The notes beneath the pieces were generated by a model that was not told the origin of the DNA, did not search any database, and saw only the letters and a list, made by a program, of their open reading frames with translations. The translations under genes and the position numbers were made by a program. 64,000 bases of DNA from JAEZBP01 sp963832725 (GTDB taxonomy: Bacteria; Myxococcota_A; Polyangia; Polyangiales; Sandaracinaceae), in the NCBI GenBank assembly GCA_963832725.1, contig CAWHVG010000002.1, positions 1 through 64,000 on the forward strand, written 5' to 3'. The first letter of the stretch is position 1; the number at the start of each line of letters is the position of its first letter. Below are positions 29,772 to 41,542 of the stretch, piece after piece.

Positions 29772-31664
29772 TCAGCGGGTGGCGATCGGTGCGCTCAGCA
29801 CGCGCAGGAAGGGGACGAGGCCCCACTGGACGGTCTCGCCGAAGCGGCCAATCCAGGGCTCGCGCTCGCCGGCGCTCGAGGAATCGTCTTCGGGAACGCC
29901 TCCCGTGCCGTAGAGCTTGGTGACGTCGGAGAGGTGCCCGAGCGCGCCGCCGTGGCCGAAGAAGGCGCCGTCCGCGACGCCGCGGAGCGGGGGTGTTCGC
30001 TCTTGGCCGACGAGCGCGTGGTCGGCCACGTCGCGCGTGACCGGCGCGTCGCTCCACCTGCCGTCGCCCCGGAACTCGCTCGCGCGCCACGCCTCGAGTC
30101 CGTCGATGCGCCCGCGGTCTGCGCGGCCGTCGCGCCGGCCTGTCGGCATGCGGATCACGTGGAAGGCGTCGTCGGTCAGGCGCGGGCCCCAGTGGCACTG
30201 CATGCAGCCGCTGCGCACGAAGACGTGGAGGCCGTACTTCTGCTCGGGATCGAGCGCGTCGAGGTCGCCCGCCAGGTAGCGGTCGAGCGGGTTGGCCTCG
30301 ACGCGGAAGGTGCGCTCGAACGCGGCGATGGCCTTGCCGGTGTTCACGAAGACCCGGGTGATGGCGTCGCGCTCTGCCGCCGGCAGCGCGTCGTAGGCGG
30401 GATCGCCGGGCATGCCCTCCGCGGGCCAGCCGTCCGGCGAGGGCGCGTCTCCGAACGCGGCGCGGTACGCGTCGAGGTAGGCGCTGAGCACGCGGCGCAC
30501 CACGAACACGCGCGAGGATCCCATCTCGGCCGGGCTCTCGAAGGGGCCGAGGGCCTGCGCCCACAGGCTGTCGGCGCGGCCGTCCCAGAACTGCCAGCGG
30601 GCGTGGGCGGCGAGGGCGATGCTCGGCGTTCGGCGGTCTCCTTCGCGCATGCCGCGAGCGCGAGCGAGGCCGTCCGAGAGGCTCCGGTCGAGCCGATGGC
30701 AGGTGGCGCAGGCGACGGTTCCGCTCGGCGAGAGCGCGGCGTCGGCGAAGAGCGCGCGGCCCAGCGCGGCGGCCTCGGGCGAGTCGGCGGCGGAGTTGGT
30801 CGGATCGGGCGGCGGCGCGCCGGGGAGGGTGGTCGCTCGAAGCAGCTCCCACTCGTTCTCGTGGAAGAAGCCGTCGACCAGCGCCGGCTCCGGCGCGGGC
30901 TCGGGCTCCTCGCCGTCGAGGGCGGCCAGCGCGCGATGGACGTGAACGCGCAGCTCGGCGGGCGCCGGGTTCGAGAGCGCTTCCACGACGCGCATGGTGG
31001 CGGCGTCGACCAGGACGAAGAGCGGGAGCGCGGTGCGCGGTCCGTCGAGGAGGCTGCCCAGCCGATACTGCGGGTCGGCGCCGACCGCGACGCGCGCGCC
31101 TTCGATGGTGCGCTGCCAGCCCGCCGCCGCACGGGCGTCGGCCGGGGCGTTGTCGCGGTCGCCGATCACCAGATCCAAGCGCCGCGTCCTCGCAGCGGCG
31201 TCGGCGTCGAGGAGCTCGCCCGCGTGCTGCGCCGGCCAGCGGCAGGTGCCGCACCAGAGCCCGCCGCTGACCACCACCATCAGCAGCTCTCGCCGCTCGG
31301 GCGCATGGAAGTCGGGCGCGGGGTCGTCGGGCGCGTAGTAGTCGCGGAGCGCGATCGAGGCCGGCGCGCCGTCTTCGTCCACCCCCTCGAACGTCAGGTC
31401 CGGCAGGGTGCCGTCCACTTCGATGGCGTAGGGACCGGGCGGGTAGGTCAGCGGCGCCTCGGCATTGCACACCTCGGCATTGCGCACCTCGGCATTGCGC
31501 ACCTCGGCGTCGCGCGCCTCGGCGTCGCGCGCCTCGGCGTCGCGCATCGGGGGACCGGACGGCTCGGCGCACGCGGCGAGCAGGAGCGAGACGAGCGCGG
31601 CGCACCGGGCCGCGCGCTGGCTCGACGCGGCACCGGCCCGGCGGGCGTGGGGCGCGTCATCCAC
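29772..31664 (-). CDS. Redoxin - dihaem cytochrome c peroxidase/MauG-like fusion lipoprotein
   Basis: A fusion protein of about 630 residues. The GTG at 31664 overlaps the stop of the upstream gene by 8 nt, indicating coupling. A lipoprotein signal ends at SLLLAAC. A spacer of six pentapeptides (DAEAR/NAEVR) follows, then a thioredoxin-like domain with CGTC (GGLWCGTCRWPAQ, about residue 135). The C-terminal half is a dihaem peroxidase: haem motif CATCH (about 321), haem motif CMQCH (about 488), with FWDGRADSLWAQALGP and FFGHGGALGHLSDV as conserved segments. It probably acts in the periplasm on peroxide or as a MauG-type oxidase. A joined thioredoxin fold could supply or receive electrons; that is an inference. 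Confidence 0.85.
   Translation of the reverse strand: MDDAPHARRAGAASSQRAARCAALVSLLLAACAEPSGPPMRDAEARDAEARDAEVRNAEVRNAEVCNAEAPLTYPPGPYAIEVDGTLPDLTFEGVDEDGAPASIALRDYYAPDDPAPDFHAPERRELLMVVVSGGLWCGTCRWPAQHAGELLDADAAARTRRLDLVIGDRDNAPADARAAAGWQRTIEGARVAVGADPQYRLGSLLDGPRTALPLFVLVDAATMRVVEALSNPAPAELRVHVHRALAALDGEEPEPAPEPALVDGFFHENEWELLRATTLPGAPPPDPTNSAADSPEAAALGRALFADAALSPSGTVACATCHRLDRSLSDGLARARGMREGDRRTPSIALAAHARWQFWDGRADSLWAQALGPFESPAEMGSSRVFVVRRVLSAYLDAYRAAFGDAPSPDGWPAEGMPGDPAYDALPAAERDAITRVFVNTGKAIAAFERTFRVEANPLDRYLAGDLDALDPEQKYGLHVFVRSGCMQCHWGPRLTDDAFHVIRMPTGRRDGRADRGRIDGLEAWRASEFRGDGRWSDAPVTRDVADHALVGQERTPPLRGVADGAFFGHGGALGHLSDVTKLYGTGGVPEDDSSSAGEREPWIGRFGETVQWGLVPFLRVLSAPIATR
31457..31546 (-). 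repeat. Six 15-bp units encoding a pentapeptide spacer
   Basis: Six tandem 15-bp units inside the peroxidase gene, reading RDAEA/RNAEV on the coding strand, directly after the lipidated Cys. They probably form an extended tether between membrane and redoxin domain. Units fall into two DNA subtypes (CGTCG and CATTG cores), three of each in blocks, which suggests block-wise duplication. Confidence 0.8.
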
Positions 31665-32820
31665 CGAAGCCGACCTCGAGCTTCCACACCGCGGCGCCGA
31701 CGGCGTAGGCGGTGTTGGCGTCGATGAAGCGGAAGCGGTTGATGGGGCCCTGGAGATCCGGGTCCTCTTCCCACGTGTCGCCGCCGTCGAAGGTTCGGTA
31801 GACCGGGAGCGAGGGATCTTCGGGCGCCATCCAGCCAATCTCTTCGGTGATGAACCCGACGCCGATGGCCGGGTAGGCGCCGGTGGCCGGCAGCGGGAGC
31901 TCTTCCCAGGTGGCGCCGCCGTCGTGGGTGCGGCCGAAGGTCCCCGGGCCGCCGGTCGTGTCCTGGACCGCGATGTAGCCGACGCTGTCCGAGGGGAACT
32001 GGATCTTCCAGCCGAGGCTGCCCGGCGTGGTGGACGTGAAGACCTCGTCGAAGGTGGCGCCGCCGTCTTCGGTGCGGATGGCCGCGCAGTGGCCGTCCAG
32101 GTTCATCCCGACCACGAGGCCCTCGGTGGGCGAGGAGAAGTGGGCGTCGATGGCCATCATCAGCCAGGGCGCGAGATCGGTGGAGGTCCACGACGCGCCG
32201 CCGTCGCTCGAGGCCAAGAGGTGCGCCGGCCCGTTGGCGCGGCCGACCCCGAAGAGGTGATCGGCGTCCACCGAGGTGAAGTTGCAGATGCCCTGCGGTG
32301 CCGGACCGGTGATCGAGGTCACCGGCGTCCAGGTGCTCCCGCCGTCGTCGGTCTGGTAGATGACGTTCGCGTCGCTGATCGACGAGTCCAGCCCGGCGCC
32401 GATGTTGCCGACGAAGCCGTGCTGGTCGTCGGTGAAGAGGACGGCGCGGAAGTAGGCGCTGGCGTTGGTGAGGATCGACGACCAGGTCTGGCCGCCGTCG
32501 GTGGTGGCGTAGACCTGCGCGCGCGGGCCGCTAGCCAAGAAGCCGCGCTGGCCGTCGAGCCAGAACACGTCGTCCTGCTTGGCGCCGCCGCTGACGGTGG
32601 GCCCGTGGGGGAGCTGCACCCAGTGCGCGGCGCGGATGGCGTCGGCGTAGGTGCCGGGCCCGGCGTCCGGCGGGCCGGCGTCGGTGCCGGTCCCGGAGTC
32701 GGTGGTCGAGCCGCCGTCCGGAGGCGTCGAGCCTCCGTCGTCGGAGGAGGCCGGGCCGGAGCACGCGCTGAGGAGGGCGAACGTGGCCAGCGCGCGGAGG
32801 AAGGTGTCGAGGCGATTCAT
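31657..32820 (-). CDS. Ycf48/BNR-repeat beta-propeller lipoprotein
   Basis: A 387-residue lipoprotein. The ATG at 32820 gives MNRLDTFLRALATFALLSAC, a clean signal and lipobox; the frame extends upstream but that part is unlike a signal. After an Asp/Gly/Ser/Pro linker come at least five repeats with the TxDGGxTW pattern of BNR/Ycf48 propellers (TTDGGQTWSS, TDDGGSTWTP, SSDGGASWTS, THDGGATWEE, TFDGGDTWEE). Ycf48 relatives in photosynthetic organisms assist complex assembly; in non-photosynthetic bacteria the role is unknown. It overlaps the redoxin-peroxidase gene, so it may help its folding or docking. Confidence 0.85.
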   Translation of the reverse strand: MNRLDTFLRALATFALLSACSGPASSDDGGSTPPDGGSTTDSGTGTDAGPPDAGPGTYADAIRAAHWVQLPHGPTVSGGAKQDDVFWLDGQRGFLASGPRAQVYATTDGGQTWSSILTNASAYFRAVLFTDDQHGFVGNIGAGLDSSISDANVIYQTDDGGSTWTPVTSITGPAPQGICNFTSVDADHLFGVGRANGPAHLLASSDGGASWTSTDLAPWLMMAIDAHFSSPTEGLVVGMNLDGHCAAIRTEDGGATFDEVFTSTTPGSLGWKIQFPSDSVGYIAVQDTTGGPGTFGRTHDGGATWEELPLPATGAYPAIGVGFITEEIGWMAPEDPSLPVYRTFDGGDTWEEDPDLQGPINRFRFIDANTAYAVGAAVWKLEVGFGG

Positions 32821-32921
32821 GGGCCAGACGATTCGCCGAGTCGCCCGTTCGAACCAGTTAAAGCCTGTGAAAGATCGGCGTGAACGGCGCTCTGCCGGAC
32901 TGTTAAGCTGCCGCATCGACC

Positions 32922-35441
32922 ATGGCCGCTCCCGCCCGGCAGACGCTGGTCCCTTTCCGCCGCTCGCCCTCGAGGCTGGTGCGCTTTCCGCCGGTGCGCG
33001 CGCTGGTCGGGCGCAGCGCGGAGGTGGAGCTGCTCTGCCGGCTCGTCGAGAAGGGGCGCCTGGTCACGGTCCTGGGCCCGCCCGGGATCGGCAAGACCAG
33101 CCTCGCCGTGCACGCCGCCGAGCGCCTGCAGGCACGCCTCCCCGGCTGGTTCTGCGACCTCTCGAATCAGCGCACCGAGGCCGAGCTCGCGGCGCAGGTC
33201 ATGGCCCTCTTCGGCAAGGCGGCCAACGCGCCCGAGGAGGTCGGTGAGTGGCTCGCCACGCTCGGGCCGGCGCTCTTGGTGCTGGACAACTTCGAGCAGC
33301 TCGCGTCCGCGGCGCCCTCGGTCGTCGAATGGTCCCGCGCCGCGCCCGAGCTCTCGATCCTGGTCACCTCGCGTGAACGCCTGGCCGTCGACGGCGAGCG
33401 GGTGCTGGAGCTGACGCCGCTGGCGGTGCCCGAGCCGGGCGCGGTGGAGGAGCTCGCCACCTCGGAGGCGGTGCGGCTCTTCCTGGAGCGCGCCCGCGAC
33501 GCCGGCGCGAGCCCGGGCGACAATCTGGAGGCCGTGGCCGAGGTGGTGCGGCACCTGGACGGCATCCCGCTGGCCATCGAGCTGGCGGCGGCGCGGACGC
33601 GACTCCTTTCGCCGGCCGAGCTGGCCGAGCGGCTCCGTGGCGGCGACGACATGCTGGCGATCCGAAAGCGTGGCCACGCCCGGCACGAGACGCTCGCCGA
33701 CGCGATCCGTTGGTCCTGGGAGCTGCTCTCGGACGAGGAGCGGCGCGCGCTAGCCTGTTGCTCGGTCTTCGCCGGCAGCTTCCCGGTGCGGGCCGCCGAG
33801 CGCGTGCTGGAGACGGCGGCGATCGAGAGCCCGGCCATCGAGGTGCTGGCGGCGCTGCGCGAGAAGTCGTTGGTGTACGCCGCCGGTGAGGGGCGCCTCG
33901 GGCTCTACGCGAGCATCCGCCAGTTCGCGGCGAGGACGCTCGGCGGCGAGGACCGCGAGAACGCGTTGGACGCGCACGCGAGCTTCTTCCGCGAGCGGGC
34001 GGCTCGCTTCACGCGCTCCCGCCTCTTGCTGGAGCGCTTCCGTGAGACCAGCGCGCACGGGGCGATGTGGCGAGACGCGGACAATCTCGTCGGGGCGCTG
34101 GACCACAGCGCGGAGACCGAAGCGCGCGTCGACCTCGCCGGGGCGCTGATCTTCCTCGGCGTCTCCACCGCGGCCACCGAGGCGGATTTGGCCGAGGCGC
34201 TGGACGATGCCGCGACGCCGCCGTCGACCCGCGCCGTCGCGCGCTTGGCGCTCCATCAGGCGTTGGTCGCGCGCGGCCGTTTCGACGAAGCGTCCGGCCA
34301 CGCCACGCGGGTCATCGAGGACGCGAGCATGCCGGCGTCCATCCGCGCGGCGGCGTGGGTGCGGCTAGGCATCTCGCAGCGTGTCGAGGGGAAGACCGGT
34401 GAGGCGATGCGTTCGCACGAGCGGGCGGCGGCGCTGATCGGGGACGCGCCCTCGAGCCTGCGCGCCATCGACGTCGCCTGCATGGGCAGGCTCATGTGCG
34501 ACATCCGCGACGTCGACGCGGCCCGCCGGCTCAACGACGAGGCGACCGCGCTCGCGCAGGCTCTCGGAGAGCCCTGGCTGGCGGCGCTCGGGCCGGCCAA
34601 CCTCGCGCAGCTCGAACAGGAGCTCGGCGCGTTCGATCGCGCCGAGGCGCTGCTCGAGCCGGCCATCGCGCGCTTCCGCGACGCGAGCGAGCCGCTCTAC
34701 GAGATGCTCTACGCCGCGGTGTGCGGCGGGCTCTACTTCGAGCAGGGGCGATACGAGCTGGCCCGCGGGTGGTATCGCGCGACCGAGGGGCCGACCGAGG
34801 GGCTCTTGCCGGCCACCGCGCGGGTGATGCTGCACGGCGGGTGGGCCGCGCTCGAGGCCGAGACCGGCGACGCGAGCGCGGCGCGGCACCACCTGGAGCT
34901 CGCGCGGGGCAGCCTCCTTCGCAGCCCGGGCAAGCTGGCCGGCTTGGTGCAAGAGACCTTCGACGCGGCGGTGGCGATCTCGCTTGGTCACGCCGGTGAC
35001 GCGGTGGTGCAGCGGGCGTGCGAGCTCGCGAGCGGCGTGGGCGAAGACGCGTCGGTCCTCGCCGCCAACGTCGACGCCCGCTTCGCGCTCCGGATCCTCG
35101 GGCGGGCGCTTCGGTCCTCGACGGCGAGCGCGGTGCTGCGGATCGAGCGTGACGGCGAGGCGTTCTCGGTGCAGGGCGGGCCGAAGGTGGATCTGAGCCG
35201 CCGCGCGGCGCTGCGTCGGATCCTGATCGCGTTGGCCGAGGCGCACCGGGAGGCGCCGATGGACGCCGACGCGCTCTTCGCGCGCGGCTGGCCCGGGCAG
35301 CGCATCCGGCCGGACTCGGCCTCGACGCGGGTGCGGGTGGCCATCGCCACGCTGCGCAAGATGGGCCTGCGCGAGGTGCTGCTCACCCGCGAGGAGGGCT
35401 ACGTCTTCGATCCGAACGTGGTCGTGGAGCGCGAGGGCTGA
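32922..35441 (+). CDS. NB-ARC/AfsR-like ATPase regulator with C-terminal winged helix
   Basis: An 839-residue signal-transduction ATPase. The P-loop GPPGIGKTS is at about residues 48-56, the Walker B ALLVLDNFEQLA near 118, the sensor motif VTSRERL near 148 and the GLPL-like GIPLAIELAAARTR near 215. A helical TPR-like region covers about 340-720. The last 90 residues (RIERDGEAFSVQGG, then ADALFARGWPGQRIRP and STRVRVAIATLRKMG) look like an OmpR/SARP-type winged helix placed at the C-terminus instead of the usual N-terminus. It therefore probably regulates transcription in response to a bound ligand. It is divergent from the Ycf48-peroxidase operon across a 101-bp shared region, which it may control. 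Confidence 0.82.
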   Translation: MAAPARQTLVPFRRSPSRLVRFPPVRALVGRSAEVELLCRLVEKGRLVTVLGPPGIGKTSLAVHAAERLQARLPGWFCDLSNQRTEAELAAQVMALFGKAANAPEEVGEWLATLGPALLVLDNFEQLASAAPSVVEWSRAAPELSILVTSRERLAVDGERVLELTPLAVPEPGAVEELATSEAVRLFLERARDAGASPGDNLEAVAEVVRHLDGIPLAIELAAARTRLLSPAELAERLRGGDDMLAIRKRGHARHETLADAIRWSWELLSDEERRALACCSVFAGSFPVRAAERVLETAAIESPAIEVLAALREKSLVYAAGEGRLGLYASIRQFAARTLGGEDRENALDAHASFFRERAARFTRSRLLLERFRETSAHGAMWRDADNLVGALDHSAETEARVDLAGALIFLGVSTAATEADLAEALDDAATPPSTRAVARLALHQALVARGRFDEASGHATRVIEDASMPASIRAAAWVRLGISQRVEGKTGEAMRSHERAAALIGDAPSSLRAIDVACMGRLMCDIRDVDAARRLNDEATALAQALGEPWLAALGPANLAQLEQELGAFDRAEALLEPAIARFRDASEPLYEMLYAAVCGGLYFEQGRYELARGWYRATEGPTEGLLPATARVMLHGGWAALEAETGDASAARHHLELARGSLLRSPGKLAGLVQETFDAAVAISLGHAGDAVVQRACELASGVGEDASVLAANVDARFALRILGRALRSSTASAVLRIERDGEAFSVQGGPKVDLSRRAALRRILIALAEAHREAPMDADALFARGWPGQRIRPDSASTRVRVAIATLRKMGLREVLLTREEGYVFDPNVVVEREG

Positions 35442-35586
35442 ACGTCGCGATCGGCGCCCGCTGCCTCCGGAGCCTCGTCCCGTCGCGCTCCGCGATCCCC
35501 ACCGCGGCGTCGTGGAACGAGCGCGCTCTCGGCGGTGCCGTCGCCGAGCGACCGGTGGAGCTCGCTCGAGGAGATCCGTGCCGGGC
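35442..35586. other. Convergent intergenic region
   Basis: 145 bp between the convergent NB-ARC regulator and the CusA-like pump gene. No hairpin with a T-run is visible. Confidence 0.4.
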
Positions 35587-38684
<3,098 letters not shown>

Positions 38685-38739
38685 GCGGCCTCCCTCTGCT
38701 CGGTGGGGAGGCGCGCGAGGCGGCTTCGAACGCTCGACA

Positions 38740-40290
38740 TCAGTGTACGTGCCCGTGGCCGACCGCGGTGCCGGCGCGTGAAGCGAGGCGGACGAGGTAG
38801 CCGCCGGTGGTCACGACGCGCTCGCCTTCGCGCACGCCCTCGAGGAGGACCACTTCGGCTCCGTCCGAGGCGCCGGTGCGCACGCTCCGCTCTTCGAAGC
38901 GCTCGCCCGAGATCTGCACGTAGACGACGTCGCGGCCTTCCACGTCGACCAGCGCCGAGCGCGGCACGACCACGCCTTCGCTCGGCTCGCCGACGGGAAT
39001 GGCCACCCGCGCTGCCGCGCCCACACGCAGCTCGGGGGCGGCGCCGGTGACCGACCAGATCACGGTGACGGTGCGCGAAGTGGGATTGACCGCGCGGCTG
39101 ACGTCGACGAGGGTGCCCGTCAAGGGGCGCCAGGTCTCCTCGCCGAGGAGGTGGAAGGAGACGTCGCGCTCGGGGTGGATGCGCGCGGCCCAGGTCTCCG
39201 GGACCTTGGCCACGACCCAGCGATCCGAGGCGTCGATGATGCGGAAGAGCGGCTCGTTCGCGTTGACGGCTTCGCCGGGAGAGACGTCCACGCGGTCGAT
39301 CACGCCGTCGATCGGCGCGGTGATGCGCCAGCTCCCGCGGCCGCGGCCGCCCGACGCCGCCGCGTACATCGAGCGGGCCCGCTCGGCGGCGGAGACGGCC
39401 GCTTCGGACACGCGGAGGTGACGCTCGGCCTCGGCGACGCGTCGCGCCGGGATGGCCTGGTCGGCCACGAGGCGCTGCATCCGCGAGAGCTCGGCCTGCG
39501 CCGCCTCGCGCCGGGCCTGCGCTTCGACCACGTCGAGCTCGGCGCGGGTGGACTGCTCGGGCGAGGCGGGCGTGAGCGCGATGGTGGCCAGCTCTTGTCC
39601 GTGCTCGACCTCGCGGCCGGGGACGGGGAAGCCGCCGCGGCCCGGCAGCACGCGACCGGCGACCGGCGCGTGGACGTGGGAGCTGCCGTCCGGCGGCGTG
39701 TCGATCTCGCCGGGCACCTCCACCGTCGGCCGCACCGCGCCGCGCGTCGCGAACGCGGTGGCGAAGGGGACGCGCCACTGCTGCTCCTTGAGGAACGAGA
39801 TGGCGTGCCCTTCGGGCGGAACGGCTTCCGCCGCCTGTTCCGCGTCCGGGTAGACGACGAGCTCGAGCCCGTCGACGCTGCCTTCCCCGCCTTCGATGAT
39901 CTCGAGCCGGCCGCGGTAGGTGCCGGCCACGGTCGGCGTGAGCTCCAGGCGGTAGATGCCGCTCCGCAGCATGCCGGCCTCCGTCTCGAGGTGCGCCGGA
40001 CCGTCCAGCGTGAGCCGGACGCGGGCGTCGTCGAGCGCGCGGAAGCCGTCGAGCAGCGTGACGTGCGCGGCCAGGGTCAGCAGCTGGCCGACGACCGCCG
40101 GCGGATGCTCCGCGTAGAGCTCCAGCGTGTCGCTCCAGGCCGTGATGCCGACGCTCGGCGGCCCTTCGTCGTGGCCATGCGCGTGATTGTCGTGGCCGTG
40201 CTCGTCGTCGTGCGCGTGGTCGTGCTCACCCGCGCAGGCCGCGAGCGCGAGGCAGGCGAGAGCGGGCCACGCGCGGGACGCGACGCTCAT
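38740..40290 (-). CDS. CusB-type RND adaptor with His-rich N-terminus
   Basis: A 516-residue periplasmic adaptor lipoprotein. Signal MSVASRAWPALACLALAAC ends in a lipobox; directly after it is a His/Asp-rich stretch (HDHAHDDEHGHDNHAHGHDE) that is a probable metal-binding or metal-chaperone segment. A beta domain of about 110 residues precedes the adaptor core, which has the lipoyl half AGRVLPGRGGFPVPGREVEH, a hairpin (RREAAQAELSRMQRLVADQ), the second lipoyl half ITAPIDGVIDRVDVSPGEAV, and the barrel. The C-terminus GHGHVH is again His-rich. The ATG overlaps the TolC stop (ATGA), so the genes are coupled. Metal binding is an inference from composition. Confidence 0.87.
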   Translation of the reverse strand: MSVASRAWPALACLALAACAGEHDHAHDDEHGHDNHAHGHDEGPPSVGITAWSDTLELYAEHPPAVVGQLLTLAAHVTLLDGFRALDDARVRLTLDGPAHLETEAGMLRSGIYRLELTPTVAGTYRGRLEIIEGGEGSVDGLELVVYPDAEQAAEAVPPEGHAISFLKEQQWRVPFATAFATRGAVRPTVEVPGEIDTPPDGSSHVHAPVAGRVLPGRGGFPVPGREVEHGQELATIALTPASPEQSTRAELDVVEAQARREAAQAELSRMQRLVADQAIPARRVAEAERHLRVSEAAVSAAERARSMYAAASGGRGRGSWRITAPIDGVIDRVDVSPGEAVNANEPLFRIIDASDRWVVAKVPETWAARIHPERDVSFHLLGEETWRPLTGTLVDVSRAVNPTSRTVTVIWSVTGAAPELRVGAAARVAIPVGEPSEGVVVPRSALVDVEGRDVVYVQISGERFEERSVRTGASDGAEVVLLEGVREGERVVTTGGYLVRLASRAGTAVGHGHVH

Positions 40291-41525
40291 CGCAACGCCC
40301 CCGCGACCCGCCGCAGGTGGACCTCGGCCAGGCGCGCGGCCAGCTCCAACGCGAGCGCGCGGTCGGCGGCGTCCACCGCGGCGCGCCGGGCGTCCACCAG
40401 CTCGATCACGCTCCGCTCGCCCTCCGCGTAACCCGCTCGGGCGGCGCGCGTCACGACCTCGAGCGGCTCGGCCACGGACTCCGAGAAGCGCGCGCGCTCT
40501 TCGAGGAGCGCGCTGAGCTCCGCGTGCGCCGTGCGAACCTCGGCCTCGATGCGATCTTCGAGCGCCTCCAGGTAAGCGCCGACCGCTCCGCTCGCCGCCT
40601 GCGCGCGCTCCTGCTCGGCTTGACCGTGATCGAAGAGCGGCAGCGGGACGGAGGCGATGAAGATGTAGCCGTGGCCCTGCAGGTTGGCGAGGAACTGCCG
40701 GTTGTAGCCGCCGGTTACTTCGATCTCGGGGACCCATGCCCAGTCCGCCGCGGAGCGGGCGCTCGCCGCTGCCCGCTCCGCGCGCCGGAGCGCCGGCACG
40801 TCCGCGCGCCGGTCGAGCACGCCGGACACCAGGTGCGCCAACGAAGGAGCGGCCTCGGGCGGGAGGGTTCCGCGCAGCGCGCGTGGCGCGCGGCTGGCCA
40901 GGAGCGACGCCAACCTCCAGCGGGACGTTCGCGCCGCGACCGCGGCCTCCCGCGCGCGGCTCCCAGCGAGCTCCCTCTCCAGCGCCAGGCGCGCGGCGTC
41001 GTAGCCGGCCGCCTGCCCGGCTTCGCGACGCGCCGACATCACGCGGTGGGCCTCTTCCAGCGCCGTCAGCGCTTCCGCGAGGAGGGTGGCCCGCCGCTCC
41101 GAGGCGAGCGCCCGATAGAACATCGCCAGCGCCGCCTCGGTCGCGTCGGCCCGAGTGCGGGCCGTACGAGCTTCCGCCAGCGCCGCGTCCACCTCCGCCA
41201 GCGCGCGATGGGTCGGCAGCCGCCCGCCGAGATCGAGCGGCATCACGAAGCGCACCAGATCCTGCCCCTGCGCGTAGGGCGGGAAGGTCTCCTGCCGCTC
41301 CCACTCGACGCGCGGGTTGGACCAGAGCCCGGCAGTTCGGGCGTTCGCCTCCGCCAAGCGCGACGCGATCAACGTTGCTCGCACGTCCGGCGAGGCGGCC
41401 TCGGCGCGGTCGATGACGTCCCTCTCCGTCCACACCTGCGCCGAGGCCACCGAGGGGAACAGGAGCAGCGCGCACAAAATCCGATGAGTGCTCGGAATCG
41501 TCGGCGTGGTTCGGGGCGTGCGCAT
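40287..41525 (-). CDS. TolC/CusC-family outer-membrane factor
   Basis: A 412-residue outer-membrane channel component. The ATG at 41525 begins a Sec signal (ILCALLLFPSVASA-QVW). TolC repeats are visible: LIASRLAEANARTAGLWSNP and, in the second half, PLFDHGQAEQERAQAA, each before long Ala/Glu-rich coiled helices. It starts 17 bp after the M56 gene and overlaps the adaptor start. In contrast to the first operon, the TolC gene precedes rather than follows the adaptor and pump. Confidence 0.87.
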   Translation of the reverse strand: MRTPRTTPTIPSTHRILCALLLFPSVASAQVWTERDVIDRAEAASPDVRATLIASRLAEANARTAGLWSNPRVEWERQETFPPYAQGQDLVRFVMPLDLGGRLPTHRALAEVDAALAEARTARTRADATEAALAMFYRALASERRATLLAEALTALEEAHRVMSARREAGQAAGYDAARLALERELAGSRAREAAVAARTSRWRLASLLASRAPRALRGTLPPEAAPSLAHLVSGVLDRRADVPALRRAERAAASARSAADWAWVPEIEVTGGYNRQFLANLQGHGYIFIASVPLPLFDHGQAEQERAQAASGAVGAYLEALEDRIEAEVRTAHAELSALLEERARFSESVAEPLEVVTRAARAGYAEGERSVIELVDARRAAVDAADRALALELAARLAEVHLRRVAGALR

Positions 41526-41542
41526 CCGGCTCTCCCGCGGGC

